Numbered from the stretch's first letter, positions 37,600 through 47,282 are shown. The stretch is 64,000 nucleotides of DNA from Pseudocercospora fijiensis CIRAD86 (GCF_000340215.1 NW_006921538.1:3267869-3331868); one strand, 5' to 3'. Translations and numbers: made by a program. The notes: generated by a model from the letters alone, not told the origin.

Positions 37600-40359
37600 A
37601 TGTCTTCCGGCGCCCCGAATCCGCTAGGCGCTAGTAGTAGCAACGACCTACCCGCCCCTATTAACCTAAGCCTAGCCGCCCTAGTTCCGATCGAAGCCCT
37701 ATCCGACAGCGCCTTAGCTACTGCAACTAGCCTCGAGCACTGCTTCTAGATCGTTACCGCCCTTAAAGACCCTTAAGAGAAGATCTAGAACGCTCGTACC
37801 CTACTACGCGTTATTAATAGGAACATTAAGAAGGCTACTATCTTAGTTGCGTACGGTATAAACAACTTACGTTAGTCTATCGGTAAGCGTATCTTTAAGC
37901 GCGAGGTTCTTAACGATATAGATATTAAACAAGCCTTTCCTATCGTCTATAGCCTCGAGACTGCCGGTACCTAGATTCGTTTGCGCTTTAAGACCCTCGA
38001 CTAGGCCTTTAAACACTAGGGAGGACTAAGCAGTCTTCCTAAGAGCCTTATTAACTTCGCCTACGGTAGATAAGAGCGTACTAAGTAGGTCTCTTCGTTC
38101 GTTAATAAGTACAAGGTCCGTCGTTAAGGCGCCGAGCATCTTTCTCGCACTATAATCTATCGTATGTCTACCGCTAGCAAGAAGGTAGGCAAGCAGTTGC
38201 TTAACTTATCCTTTACGCTTAACGACTTTACGACAGCCTACTAGAAGAAGTACTACGATGCGATTGTCTAGGTCGATCTTAACGTATAGACAACTAAGGA
38301 CCTACTAAAGGAGAAGGGCTGTCGCATTAATAGTATAGGCTTTATTGTTAAAGGTTAAGAGGCGCCTATCGTTAATGTTCTTAAACGTAAGGCTCTTTGC
38401 CTAGAAACGGAGGCCGATACGGCTACTAGTCTCGCGCTCGCTACGGAGATATAGGCTAAGGATCGTCGCTCGACCCGTAACTATAAGGTCCCTTAAGAAG
38501 TTTAAGACGAGCGCGCTAAGGCCGAAGCAGCGCGTAAGAAGGCATTATATGCTCGCTAGGCCCTCCGTAAGGCTACTAAGAAATACAGCGCTCCTTCTAG
38601 TACCGACTATAGTACTAACTATAGTACTGACTATAGTAACTCGGATGTTAATATGCTAGATACACTACTAGAAGATGTCTCCTCCGAAGGCTCCTTTAGC
38701 GAGCGTAGAAATAGAGGCTTCTCGCTAATCCTGTTAACTAAGAACATTTGCGGTTCTTGTAAGGGCGACTCTATCGCGCACCTTATTACCGACATCGATA
38801 TAGTTCCTAAAGCCGCAATAGGCGAAGCCCCTACCGCCCTCTCTATTTGTTAATAGCTCGACGACCTTAGCAAGCTAGGAGAAGAGCCGTTCTCTATATA
38901 TACCAACTATATTAAGAAGGCCGCTAAGGTCTGTAGTCTCTATGCTAGTGCTAAGGCGAGTGTCCTCGTCGGTCGCCTATTAAAGATTAGTCGCGAGGTT
39001 CCTAATTAAGACGCCTTCGCTGCCCTTAAGGCTAATTAGGCCTATGCTAACTAGTTTCCTAGACGCCCTATTGCCGCCCCGACATCTCTAGGACTCTACG
39101 CGTTCAACCCTACTAGTACTATTACTCGCGCCCTTACGCTAACGGATCGCTAGAGCAAGTTCGTTACCGGCATTCTTAGCTAAGGCACCTCCTTCGATCG
39201 CTTTCGCTAGACTAGCAATGCTATCTTCCCTTAAGTCTTTAGTTAGTTATAAGAGCCTCGTAGAGCATATCTTCCTTTCCTTATCGACCTAATGTAGGAA
39301 GAGTTTGAGATATACCTTTAGTATATACGTAACATGCCTAAGTCTAAGCAAGAAGGCCGCAATGCCCTTTAAACTTATAGTATAAGCAACTAAATCGTCC
39401 GCTAGTACCCTACCCTATAGCTCTTAGCTGTCGCCCTTCGACCTAATTACGTATACGAGCTTATCTCCGTCCCTAAGCCTACTAAGTTCTTTAAGGTTAG
39501 CGGTACTTACGAAAACTATCCTTCTAAGGAGTCTACTCGTCTCGGACAAGATATAGTTAAGCTCGCAGCTAGCGAGGGTGCTAGTTACCTACGCATTAAG
39601 GTCTGTCTTATATCTAAGGATGAGACTAGCTGCTCTACTATTATCGAAGGTATGTATTAGCCCGAGGTCTTTGCGAACTAGGTTGAGAAGCTTAAGGCTC
39701 GTAGCCTAGTCCTACTAAGCAAGATCGGTAAGCTTACTAATAAGCACCTTACCGACGACGACCTCGACTATATATTCGATAGTTAGCCTAATAGTAAGGG
39801 GCGCAAGGCGGAGTAGATCCTTAACCTTCTAAAGGAGTACGAGGTCTCTGTTTAGATGCCGCACCTACTATATAGTAATCTAAAGACCGAGAGTAACCGT
39901 ATATTAATTAACCTAGGCTACTCTCGCGTTATTAATAGCACTAAGGTTAAGGGTTACGAGAACTTAACAGTCTCCTAGGTTGCTAAAGCGTACCGCAATC
40001 TAACCGCCCTCCCGGCCTCTAACTCCTTCGTACTATTCGCTTTCCCTACGGCGATCTTAGTCGAAGGCCTCGGCTATATCTCCGACGCTCTAGTTAGTAG
40101 GATTCCTTAGTTAAGTTACGTTGTTTAGAACGAAGTTAAACAGATCCTCTAGCTTAATAACGAGGGACTTAAGGAATATCTATATAATTAGGAGAATGCT
40201 GCGACGGAAAAGGCTATTAACCTCCTCGTTAATTAAGCTTTCTATAAGGGATAGTACTTCGGTGCTAATAGCTTTAACGCATACGGAGGAGATTTCGAGA
40301 GCCGACTAGCAGATAAGGTTATTGCTAGTAAGGATTACGGTGTATTAAAGCAGCAGTAA
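37600..40359 (+). pseudogene. Family B third ORF, about 920 codons, function unknown
   Basis: An ATG at 37600 (MSSGAPNPLGASSSN) opens a frame that can be followed for about 2.76 kb to TAA (40357-40359). In-frame stops are almost only TAG or TAA, as expected for a RIP-damaged real gene; TGA was not noticed. It has a Ser/Ala-rich N terminus and a Lys/Arg/Ala-rich charged, probably coiled-coil region with stops (about 38440-38580). A Ser/Tyr/Asp low-complexity stretch (38596-38645) precedes an open 66-codon segment with a CGSC pair (38653-38853). A long mixed alpha/beta-type C-terminal half follows. No RT, integrase, chromodomain, signal peptide or transmembrane motif was seen. The family is not recognised. 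Position after pol recalls env-like or accessory ORFs, but nothing supports an envelope role. Confidence 0.65.
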
Positions 40360-40419
40360 GTTAGCGTAGTAGATTAGATGCTTAGGAAGTTGATTTTGTA
40401 TATTAATAGAATCTAGGAA

Positions 40420-40444
40420 CAATGCTACCCTAGGGGTGTTATTG
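40420..40444. repeat. Near-palindrome after family B third ORF (copy 7)
   Basis: CAATGCTACCC, then TAGGGGTGTTATTG. This copy is the least TpA-converted in its left arm (keeps AATGCT). It lies 60 bp after the third ORF. Confidence 0.7.
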
Positions 40445-40558
40445 CGGAGTCTCTAAAAGATGGCCTTAGCTAAGATGCCTAAGGTTACTATATAACTGTT
40501 TGTTTTAAGCGCGCAATGTGAAGCGTATCTAGTTAGATACGAAGAAAGGGAGGGATAT

Positions 40559-40835
40559 TAGCTAGTAACCGGCCCTACACACCTAGGCTAAGTTTTGAGC
40601 CTATATAAGAGGCCTCCTTCTATATTATAGATAGAGCACTAACCTCGTATAGCACATTGTTTATATTACACTTCTACAATGCCTATGTTGCAGGGCTCTA
40701 GTCTTTAGCCTAAGTAACCGTCTTATTATCCTATTATACTAAACATAGCTGCCTATATTGCTATAGGTCATATTACCCTTAGTGGCCTATACTATTACTG
40801 CAGGTAGTAGTAGTGGTTTTAGTTTCCGTCCTTTA
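40559..40835 (+). repeat. 3' LTR of family B
   Basis: Starts TAGCTAGTAACCGG (RIP form of TGGCTAG) and ends about GTCCTTTA. Family A pol resumes immediately after. Confidence 0.82.
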
Positions 40836-41150
40836 TCTATTATACTATCTATAACACCTTCTATATATCCCTCCTTAAACTATACTACTAGCGCGAAGGC
40901 GATAAAGCGCCTGCTAAGTTAGAAGAAGTCTTAGCCGATAGCAAAGAGCTATAGTCTATAGAACGTATCCTATAGTACTGGACTAGGAAAGGCAAGAAGG
41001 AGTACCTATTAAGATAGCAAGGCTATTTACCTAAATAGGACTCGTAGGAAGCTAAAGGTTCCTTTAAGGATATAGCTAAGCTATTAGACGAGTATTAGAC
41101 TAGCGTAAAGAATAAGAAGAAGGCTAAAAGCTCGTAATATTACTAAGGCT
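40836..41150 (+). pseudogene. Chromodomain end of outer family A pol
   Basis: The continuation of 24928-28495 after the family B insertion reads through an integrase tail (NTFYISLLKLYY-like) and chromodomain (EYLLR, GYLPK, near 41000-41040). It is homologous to 6190-6490. Confidence 0.75.
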
Positions 41151-41156
41151 TAGGAT

Positions 41157-41181
41157 TAATGCTATCCCCGGGGTGCTATTA
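41157..41181. repeat. Near-palindrome at outer family A pol end (copy 8)
   Basis: TAATGCTATCCC, C, GGGGTGCTATTA. The position is equivalent to 6511-6535. Confidence 0.7.
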
Positions 41182-41570
41182 GCTAACTAATTAGAGGCAA
41201 GCAATTGTTAGCAATAAGAGACAATAGGACTATACTACTATAGAATCCACCTCTTTACTAGCGCACCCTATAGGTCCCCCTCTTATTCCTTCCTTCTAAC
41301 GAGGCCTCGAAGCCTAGGCGATCGGCGAAGGCGGCGCGCGCGTAAACGGATAGTGTTAGTAATAATAATAATGCCAACGGCGTTACGCTCGTACTAAATA
41401 GCGACACGGCCGGCGCGGCTATATTAGTAACAGTATTACGGAGTGTATTGCTATTTGAGAGAGGAAGGGTATAGCTATATTAGTAACGGTGTCGCCGAGT
41501 TGTTATTAGTTAAAGAAGGAAATTAGAAGCAAGGTAAAGTTAGCGCTAAGACGACTAGCGCCGCCGTTAT

Positions 41571-42304
41571 TAATATATCAGAGTCTAGAGGTGCAGGCTG
41601 AGGCTTAGCGCTAAGACTTACGTGACTTCTAGCCTATAAGTGCGCCCGAGATCTGTGCTTATTAAGCGCGGATACTTCCGATCTTTTGTCGCGGCGTAAG
41701 ACGCTAGTAAACGGGCGCACTAGTGCAGCGGTCTGACACAGTATCCGCGCTTAACGGTCTACAGGTTCAACGGTCGCGCGTTCGATTCTCGGCGAGTCGG
41801 CGCACGCTTATTGGCCGACTAGGCTGATCCTCGGTAGACGCGGCTTCGGAGGCGCCTGATTGCCTCAGGCGCGCGACTCTGCTGCAGGCGCACCTGCCTT
41901 GGAGGGGTCGACTTATAGGCAGTTGAAAAAACGTCGCTACACCGTCGTGTGTGCAAGTTCAGATTGCGACAGTTGTTTGATTGGCTGCCTCGAGTGTGGG
42001 GTATGCCAAGGCGTTGCCTGGCTGCATGTTCGGGTGCGGGGTATGCCAAGAAGACGTTCGTTGCCCGGCTGCATGTGAGGGTGCGGGGTATAACGTCATA
42101 GGCTGCGGGGGCCGCAGCCAAGAAGAGGGAAGCGCGTATTAGAGTCCAGAGGTGTAGGCTGAGGCTTAGCGCCAAGACTCACGTGACTTCTAGCCTATAA
42201 GTGCGCCCGAGATCTGTGCTCATTAAGCGCGGATACTTCCGATCTTTTGTCGCGGCGTAAGACGCTAGTAAACGGGCGCACTAGTGCAGCGGTCTGACAT
42301 AATA
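41571..42304. mobile_element. TRIM-like miniature LTR element, 724 bp plus TAATA duplications
   Basis: Direct repeats of 163 bp (41576-41738 and 42137-42299) flank a 398-bp core. The repeats end TCTGACA and begin TATCAGA/TATTAGA, which are RIP forms of an inverted TGTCAGA. TAATA sits on both sides (41571-41575 and 42300-42304) as a 5-bp target duplication. A purine tract (AAGAAGAGGGAAGCGCG, about 42120-42136) precedes the right LTR. The core has no coding capacity for gag or pol, only two copies of a GGGGTATGCCAAG-type unit (41997-42100). CpA and TpG are common, so it is less RIP-damaged and probably younger than its host. A pol III A-box-like TAGTGCAGCGG (end of left LTR) and B-box-like GTTCGATTC (about 41773) occur about 50 bp apart. 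Confidence 0.85.
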
Positions 42305-43113
42305 TTACCTGCTCGCTACTATTGTTAACCTTACCTGCACTACGAGCCTAAAGCACTACACTAACTAAGTTAAAAGATTGAACCTGTTAAAGGTTTAATC
42401 AAAACTTTAAGACTAAGTTAAAATATTAAGGCTTAAAAGACTAAGTTAATAGACTAACTAAGGGCAAAACTATAGAGCTAAGCTAGCCGAGGTCGATCTT
42501 GCGGACAATAGGTTACTCCTCGATCTATCTAACCCTTTAAGCGAGGCGAACCTCTACTACTGCACTTATAATAGCCTTTACCTATAGAAACTAGACGAGC
42601 TGTGTTTTTTAAAAGATAAGATAAGATTGACAATTAAAGGCTACTAAACCTAACCAATTAGGGCTAGTAAAACTACGATAGTAAATAATAGTCCTCGTAA
42701 TAATAAGAACAACCCTCGGAACGGACAAACCCTCGGAGCGGACATTTCTAGGTCTTTTAAGAGTAGACGCAAAGAACTTAGTACGACATTACTTAGAACG
42801 GAGGTAGTGCTATAATACCTCGTACGTCTACCTATTATAGTAGGGAAGACGCGCTCGTATTATAATTAGTCGATAGCCCTCAATTCTTATAGCTTTATAT
42901 CCCTTTACTTTATTATATATAAGGATAGCGTAGTCGGAGTTAAACATTGTATTGTATTAGAAGTGAGGTTTAATATAGTTATATAATTAGGTAGTTAAGT
43001 GTTTAATTTAGCGCGGCTAAGCAGCTTATTAGACTTGCTAAGTTAGTAGTAATAGAGGTCGAGATTAGAATATAGATAGGCTACGAGGGCGCGGCCTTTA
43101 GAAGGGAAGCGTA
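42305..43113 (+). other. Remaining 3' untranslated region of outer family A element
   Basis: Non-coding and homologous to 6900-7526 plus 12444-12631. It includes the unoccupied LINE target (near 42908-42921), the CCCTCGGA-type tandem motif (near 42713-42745) and a purine tract before the LTR. Confidence 0.65.
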
Positions 43114-43302
43114 TATTAGAGGCTATATGTAATTGGCATGTAACTAGGCTAAGTGAAGCTAGGGTCTTAGTGCCTTAGGCAGGGCTTAGCGCTTAGCAAT
43201 AGGCTAACTTGCCTGCCTTCCTCCCTCTCCTCCTAGTTCCTTATCGAATACTACTTATACCTACTACTACCCTATCTACCTGCTAACATAACCCTTCTTA
43301 CA
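43114..43302 (+). repeat. 3' LTR of outer family A element
   Basis: A 189-bp LTR starting TATTAGAGGC and ending CTTCTTACA with an unmutated CA. Its partner is 21102-21290 in the inverted block, of the same length and sharing the short TTAGAGGC start that lacks the GACTAAAG-type stretch of other LTRs. Confidence 0.87.
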
Positions 43303-44214
43303 TATAAGCAGGCGATATTGTGTCTTATCTATAGGCTTCGTAAGCCTCTCGAAGTGCTAGATCTAGTAGAAGGCCCTATCGTCGTTTAAATAACTAGACT
43401 TAGTTACTCTAACTAGATAGTGCGCTAGCAATTTATTAAACTATGCTTCTAGTAAGACCTTGCCTTGTGCTAGAAGCATTAGCTTAATGTATCGTCTATA
43501 AGCGTTAACGGCTTCTACTAAAGTTATATGCTTCCGATAGGTGTTAGTTATAGCCTATAAGCGGCGCTTTAGGTCTATTATAACTACCTATTCTATGCCT
43601 CTAATTCTAATCTAGAAGCTAGTCTCGTCTATATTCTAGCAGTTATCGAGAGTAATCTTATAGGTCTATATTAAGCTATATAGCTTCTTAAACTAAGCAC
43701 CGATAAACTAAGGGTCGTATACTTCCTTCCGTACTACTTCGATATTCTTCCGCTTAATCTCTTTAACCCTATTCTTCTACATTTATCTCTTATGCTATAT
43801 CTTACTTAATAGCTTAAATAAAGCCTGTTTATTATCTAGGAGGCCTCTTCGTATAATTAACTCGGCGGTAGCGCGGATTAGTAATATAGGAAGGCTTAGG
43901 TCTATCTGTTCTCGAGAACGGTAGTATTCGAGAAAAGCGAAGCTTTAAAATAGATTAAGTCGAGCGTATAAAGCGGTACGGTTACTACGGCTACTATAGC
44001 TATTATAGCGGTAGTAGAGGCGAGAATATATATCTTTATATCGGTTATCGCGGTACTATACCTTTAGGTCGACGAGTGCTTAGTAGGTGCGCTTATATAC
44101 TTGTATTTTAGTCAATTCGATCGCGACTCGGGCGTCTTTATAACGATTCTCGGTAGTAGATTTTTGCTAGGGCTATATAACGCGTTTCTTCGACTTTCGC
44201 TTTCCTAATAGCAT
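43303..44214 (-). pseudogene. N-terminal half of pogo/Fot1-like transposase
   Basis: The minus-strand ATG at 44214 (MLLGKRKSKKRVI) opens a 304-codon frame with TAG/TAA stops. It reads through a helix-turn-helix DNA-binding region (CENP-B/Tc5 type, about 44050-43800) and into the catalytic domain with the NIDETSF motif (NFDETGF in Fot1/pogo) near 43640-43660. It ends at TTATA, where the outer family A element is inserted. The frame continues in phase into the fragment at 21291. Not functional. Confidence 0.82.
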
Positions 44215-44304
44215 TGTAATAGTATTAAATAATTTATTTAATGCAGTATATGTAAATTTACGGATAGGTGATAGGTTTAGAAGATAGTTTACGAATAGGT
44301 ATAG
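44215..44304 (-). other. 5' flank of Fot1-like transposon, TE/gene-island border
   Basis: TpA-rich sequence upstream of the transposase start. The transposon end lies somewhere before 44305; its terminal inverted repeat could not be verified because the other end is missing. Confidence 0.4.
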
Positions 44305-44323
44305 ACCGCTCGCTTCGCGAGCG
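44305..44323. repeat. GC-rich perfect hairpin at TE/gene-island border
   Basis: CCGCTCGC, TTC loop, GCGAGCGG: an 8-bp perfect stem with a 3-nt loop exactly where the composition changes from RIP-damaged to normal. It may be the remains of a transposon end or a chance hairpin. Confidence 0.5.
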
Positions 44324-45404
44324 GCATGTGACTCCACCAAAGCCGCGGATATATGCTCTCATCAACATGTCACGTTTCAGTTCAGTCCTGTTTGAAGCAA
44401 GGAGTGCCAAGTCACGCATGTGGAATTTTGTGTCGGCCTTTTTGCATGCACCATTCACTATACTACATGATGTTTCGTCACACGTTTTGAAGATGTGATG
44501 GTCGTCGCGGATCGGGATGGATGTTTGTGCCTTTCTTAGAAGGTTGTTTGTCACGAGGCATCTCTCATCATGAGAGGCAGCATTATTATTACCATTCTGA
44601 ATACTCAGAGGTCGCTGGCCAAAATTCGAGGCTTCCCTTCCCGGTCCGAAGAAAAAGAAAACGGTGGATTGAACTCACTGCAGGGCAGGGCAGGGCGTTC
44701 TGTCCTCCACCTCCATATGACTGCAGTGCAGGGAGAAACACTACACTGACACTGACACATTAGCTCGGTTTCACATGGAAGCACTGCATGCCTTCTTCCC
44801 GCAGCACATTGGTTCGCCCTCATCAGCTTCAAACTCCGTCGATCGTGTCGGCCCGGCGTTTTGGACACGGCACGACCGGATCTACCTTCGACACTACGAC
44901 GCTTTCCTGCAGTGATATCACGTCCGCACCTCACACCCCTACCGTTGGGTGTACTGTAGCAGATATGATGATGTCGTGTCGTGCCTCCTCCTCCCCCCCT
45001 TCTGCTGCTGTACAACGTCTCCGCTTGATTCCTTCTTCCACGATATTTGTTTGCACAGAAACCGAGCTGGGCTCGGTTGTGTTGGAGAGAACGACTGCGG
45101 CCGCTTTCTTGTTTTTATCGTCGATACTAAGGTACTCCTGCAGGCTGGTCTGTTTTCTGCAGCTTTTCAAGTCCCACGTCAGCCCAGTGGACCTGATTTC
45201 CGGATTGCACAGCTCTTTGCATGCTGAAGGAGCTGCACCTTCGCTTATCTATTTTCGAACCTCGAAGCTTGCTTTCATCGCGCGGGCCGCGCATGCAACA
45301 TTCACGACAACGAACGAAGATGCCAATTTCGACTTTTCGAGCGGTTATTGTTGTAGCATAAGTTTCTGCTGCCTTGCTGGATGTATAAGCCAAAGTTGCC
45401 GAAG
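44324..45404 (+). promoter_or_regulatory. Upstream region of the GT23-like gene
   Basis: About 1.1 kb of normal-composition sequence with several overlapping ORFs in both strands, none with protein-like composition or recognisable domains. It probably contains the promoter and 5' untranslated leader of the gene at 45405. CT-rich tracts near 44990-45050 are common in fungal promoters. No specific factor site is claimed. Confidence 0.5.
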
Positions 45405-47135
45405 ATGAGAGATCGACGGAATACCAATTTGTCAATTTCTTCGACAGATTCCACCAATTCTGCGGTGTCTTCTAGATCTGCAAGAGACAGTCTCAATGAG
45501 AAGCGTCACTCCAGCCCGCCGCCGCCGCCGCCGCATTCTCCGACCTTGCCTGCTCCTGTGATAAGCAGAATCAAAGCACAGCCAGTATGGAGGCGATCAA
45601 TGGCGCTCAGGCTGGTATTGTTGGGTTGTGCTGTGTTCTTGCTGTGGCGCAACATCTTTGGGCGGCCATGGGCGGAGACTCGAGTGGAAAGGCCAGTCGA
45701 GCAGACCGAGGGTCAGACAGAATGGGTTGCTGGTAACGATCTGCCTGGCGAACCTACAGCATTAGTGGTGACCGACCCGACTGGCAACGAAAAATGGACG
45801 ATATCCATACCTCACAACTGGACATTTCCTCTGCCGAGCCGGTACTACAAGGATATGTGCTCTCAAGGCAATGCGTTGAGGAACAGCATGAACGTCGATC
45901 GAGGGCGAACGGGAAGCAGCCACTGGTGGCGTAAGTCCGCATATTTCTCAAAAGATCAAACATTCCTGGATGTGACCGATGCAGAGGATGTCGGCGCTCT
46001 TCCGAGATCAAAGGAGATCACCTCTAATGTCTGCGAGCGAAGCATGACGTTCGTCCTGGAGTCTGACGACGCCAGCTTCGGGCAGACTTTGCTGAGACTC
46101 TGGCTGACTTACGGATTGGCCAGGGAGGAAGGTAGAAGCTTCTTTCTGGATGACTCGAGATGGGCATGGGGAAGATATACCTCATACTTCGTTCCCATTG
46201 CGAAGCCGGCATGCTCCCGTCCTCCGGCGCACCACGTTGTACCTTGTCCGCACAGCGCGAAGCACCTAGTCGTCTCCTCGGCGACAATTCCATGGACATT
46301 TGGCTCCCCATTCCAGAAAGAATTTCAAGGTCACCATAAGCATGGACTCACTTCCCAGCGGCGCATTTTCGAGCTTATACGTACAGGGTACGAGAGCCTG
46401 TTTCATTTGACGGGTGAAGACGCCCTATACGCCGACTCGCGGATCGCCAAGTTCAAAGACGACGCTGAGCGGTCGAATGGTCTGCTTGTCGGTGTGCAAA
46501 TCCGGCGCGGCGACCTGCATCCTTACGAATACCAATATAAAGGAGACTACCTACCTCTCGAGCGGTATGCAGATGCTGCACGATCCTGGCTGCAATCCCA
46601 ACGAGGCGCCTCATCTGACATCGGAAGGAATTCGCCTGCGGACCTCGCCAGATCGTCTTTGGTGTTGGCTTCTGACGATCCAGATATTCTCGAAGATCCA
46701 GAACTACTCCAAGCTGCCTCGCCACTTGTGATCCAAAAGGCACAGACTCGGATCCAGCTCGCTACCAAGGCGACTCTCGACCTGACATCACCTGTGCGAC
46801 CTCCGCGGGAGCCAGGTTCAGCGTACGTGAAGCACATGGACGAGAATACCGGTTGGGAAGGTGGCTTCTACCGCGCGTTGTTCTTCTCGTTGGGCGGTGC
46901 CAAAGCCGGCGATAACAAGACGCTGCCTGAACAAGCTCTTCGGTTGCGAAACTTGGTTGGTAGAGCATATTTGTTGGACTTGGCAGTGCTCGGCGAGAGT
47001 GACGGCGTGGTCTGCGCAGTCAGCAGCGCCACCTGTCGTGCATTGGCGGTAATGATGGGCTGGAATGCCTTGGTCGAAGGAAGATTTGTCAATGTGGACG
47101 ACCATCGGACTTGGTCCTGGGACAGCCAGAGATAG
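45405..47135 (+). CDS. GT23/fucosyltransferase-like type II membrane protein
   Basis: A single 576-codon exon. The ATG at 45405 (MRDRRNTNLS) has A at -3 and is preferred; an in-frame ATG at 45381 would add eight residues. Domains are a short cytosolic Ser-rich tail with a six-Pro run (about residues 40-45), one membrane anchor (about 66-85, ALRLVLLGCAVFLLW), a variable stem, then a lumenal catalytic region. GVQIRRGDLHP (about residue 362) and DGVVCAVSSATCRALAVMM (about 530-550) match the conserved blocks of the alpha-1,6-fucosyltransferase (FUT8)/POFUT-related fold. A Golgi glycosyltransferase role is inferred; donor and acceptor are unknown. It is convergent with the prenyltransferase gene, 147 bp away, and has no RIP damage. 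Confidence 0.75.
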   Translation: MRDRRNTNLSISSTDSTNSAVSSRSARDSLNEKRHSSPPPPPPHSPTLPAPVISRIKAQPVWRRSMALRLVLLGCAVFLLWRNIFGRPWAETRVERPVEQTEGQTEWVAGNDLPGEPTALVVTDPTGNEKWTISIPHNWTFPLPSRYYKDMCSQGNALRNSMNVDRGRTGSSHWWRKSAYFSKDQTFLDVTDAEDVGALPRSKEITSNVCERSMTFVLESDDASFGQTLLRLWLTYGLAREEGRSFFLDDSRWAWGRYTSYFVPIAKPACSRPPAHHVVPCPHSAKHLVVSSATIPWTFGSPFQKEFQGHHKHGLTSQRRIFELIRTGYESLFHLTGEDALYADSRIAKFKDDAERSNGLLVGVQIRRGDLHPYEYQYKGDYLPLERYADAARSWLQSQRGASSDIGRNSPADLARSSLVLASDDPDILEDPELLQAASPLVIQKAQTRIQLATKATLDLTSPVRPPREPGSAYVKHMDENTGWEGGFYRALFFSLGGAKAGDNKTLPEQALRLRNLVGRAYLLDLAVLGESDGVVCAVSSATCRALAVMMGWNALVEGRFVNVDDHRTWSWDSQR

Positions 47136-47282
47136 AGGGGCTTGATTCCTCGCAAGCGATGTCCAGCGCCCGCTCGACTGGACGTTCGTACACTTTTCCT
47201 GATTAGCATAGCGGCTGGCGTCACACAAGATACCCCTTGATAATGAATTGTCTTTTTTTGTGAGAGTGCCGGTGCATAGTGT
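47136..47282. other. Convergent intergenic spacer
   Basis: 147 bp between the stops of two convergent genes, so their 3' untranslated regions probably overlap. No distinct terminator motif was recognised. Confidence 0.5.

Larger units (their letters stand above)
28496..40835 (+). mobile_element. 12.3-kb Ty3/gypsy element, family B, with a third large ORF
   Basis: Two 277-bp direct repeats (28496-28772 and 40559-40835) bound the element. The left one is followed by a primer-binding-like TTAGAGCC, and the right one is preceded by a purine tract (AAGAAAGGGAGGGATAT, about 40542-40558). Inside are a leader, gag-protease ORF (29599-32640), RT-RNase H-integrase ORF (32751-36470), a 1.1-kb spacer and a third ORF (37600-40359). 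It sits in the pol gene of family A. A clean target duplication was not resolved; CTAT occurs on both sides. All three ORFs carry RIP stops. Confidence 0.85.
24484..43302 (+). mobile_element. 3' half of outer family A element, interrupted by family B and a TRIM
   Basis: It resumes gag exactly where 777 stopped. It then contains the remainder of gag (to 24936), pol (24928-28495, continued 40836-41150), near-palindrome 41157-41181, a 3' untranslated region (41182-43100) broken by a TRIM (41576-42299), a purine tract (about 43093-43110) and a 189-bp 3' LTR (43114-43302) ending in unmutated CA. TATAA at 43303-43307 is the target duplication. Confidence 0.85.

Noticed and set aside
41739..41810. 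Functional tRNA gene at the TRIM core
   Set aside because: A and B boxes are present but acceptor and T stems do not pair properly.
41819..42175. 118-codon minus-strand and 72-codon plus-strand ORFs inside the TRIM
   Set aside because: They span the LTR/core border, overlap each other and lack protein-like features; TRIMs are non-coding.
44788..45408. 206-codon plus-strand ORF before the GT23-like gene
   Set aside because: Ser/Thr/Cys-rich composition without domains, several competing ORFs on both strands; more likely promoter and leader.
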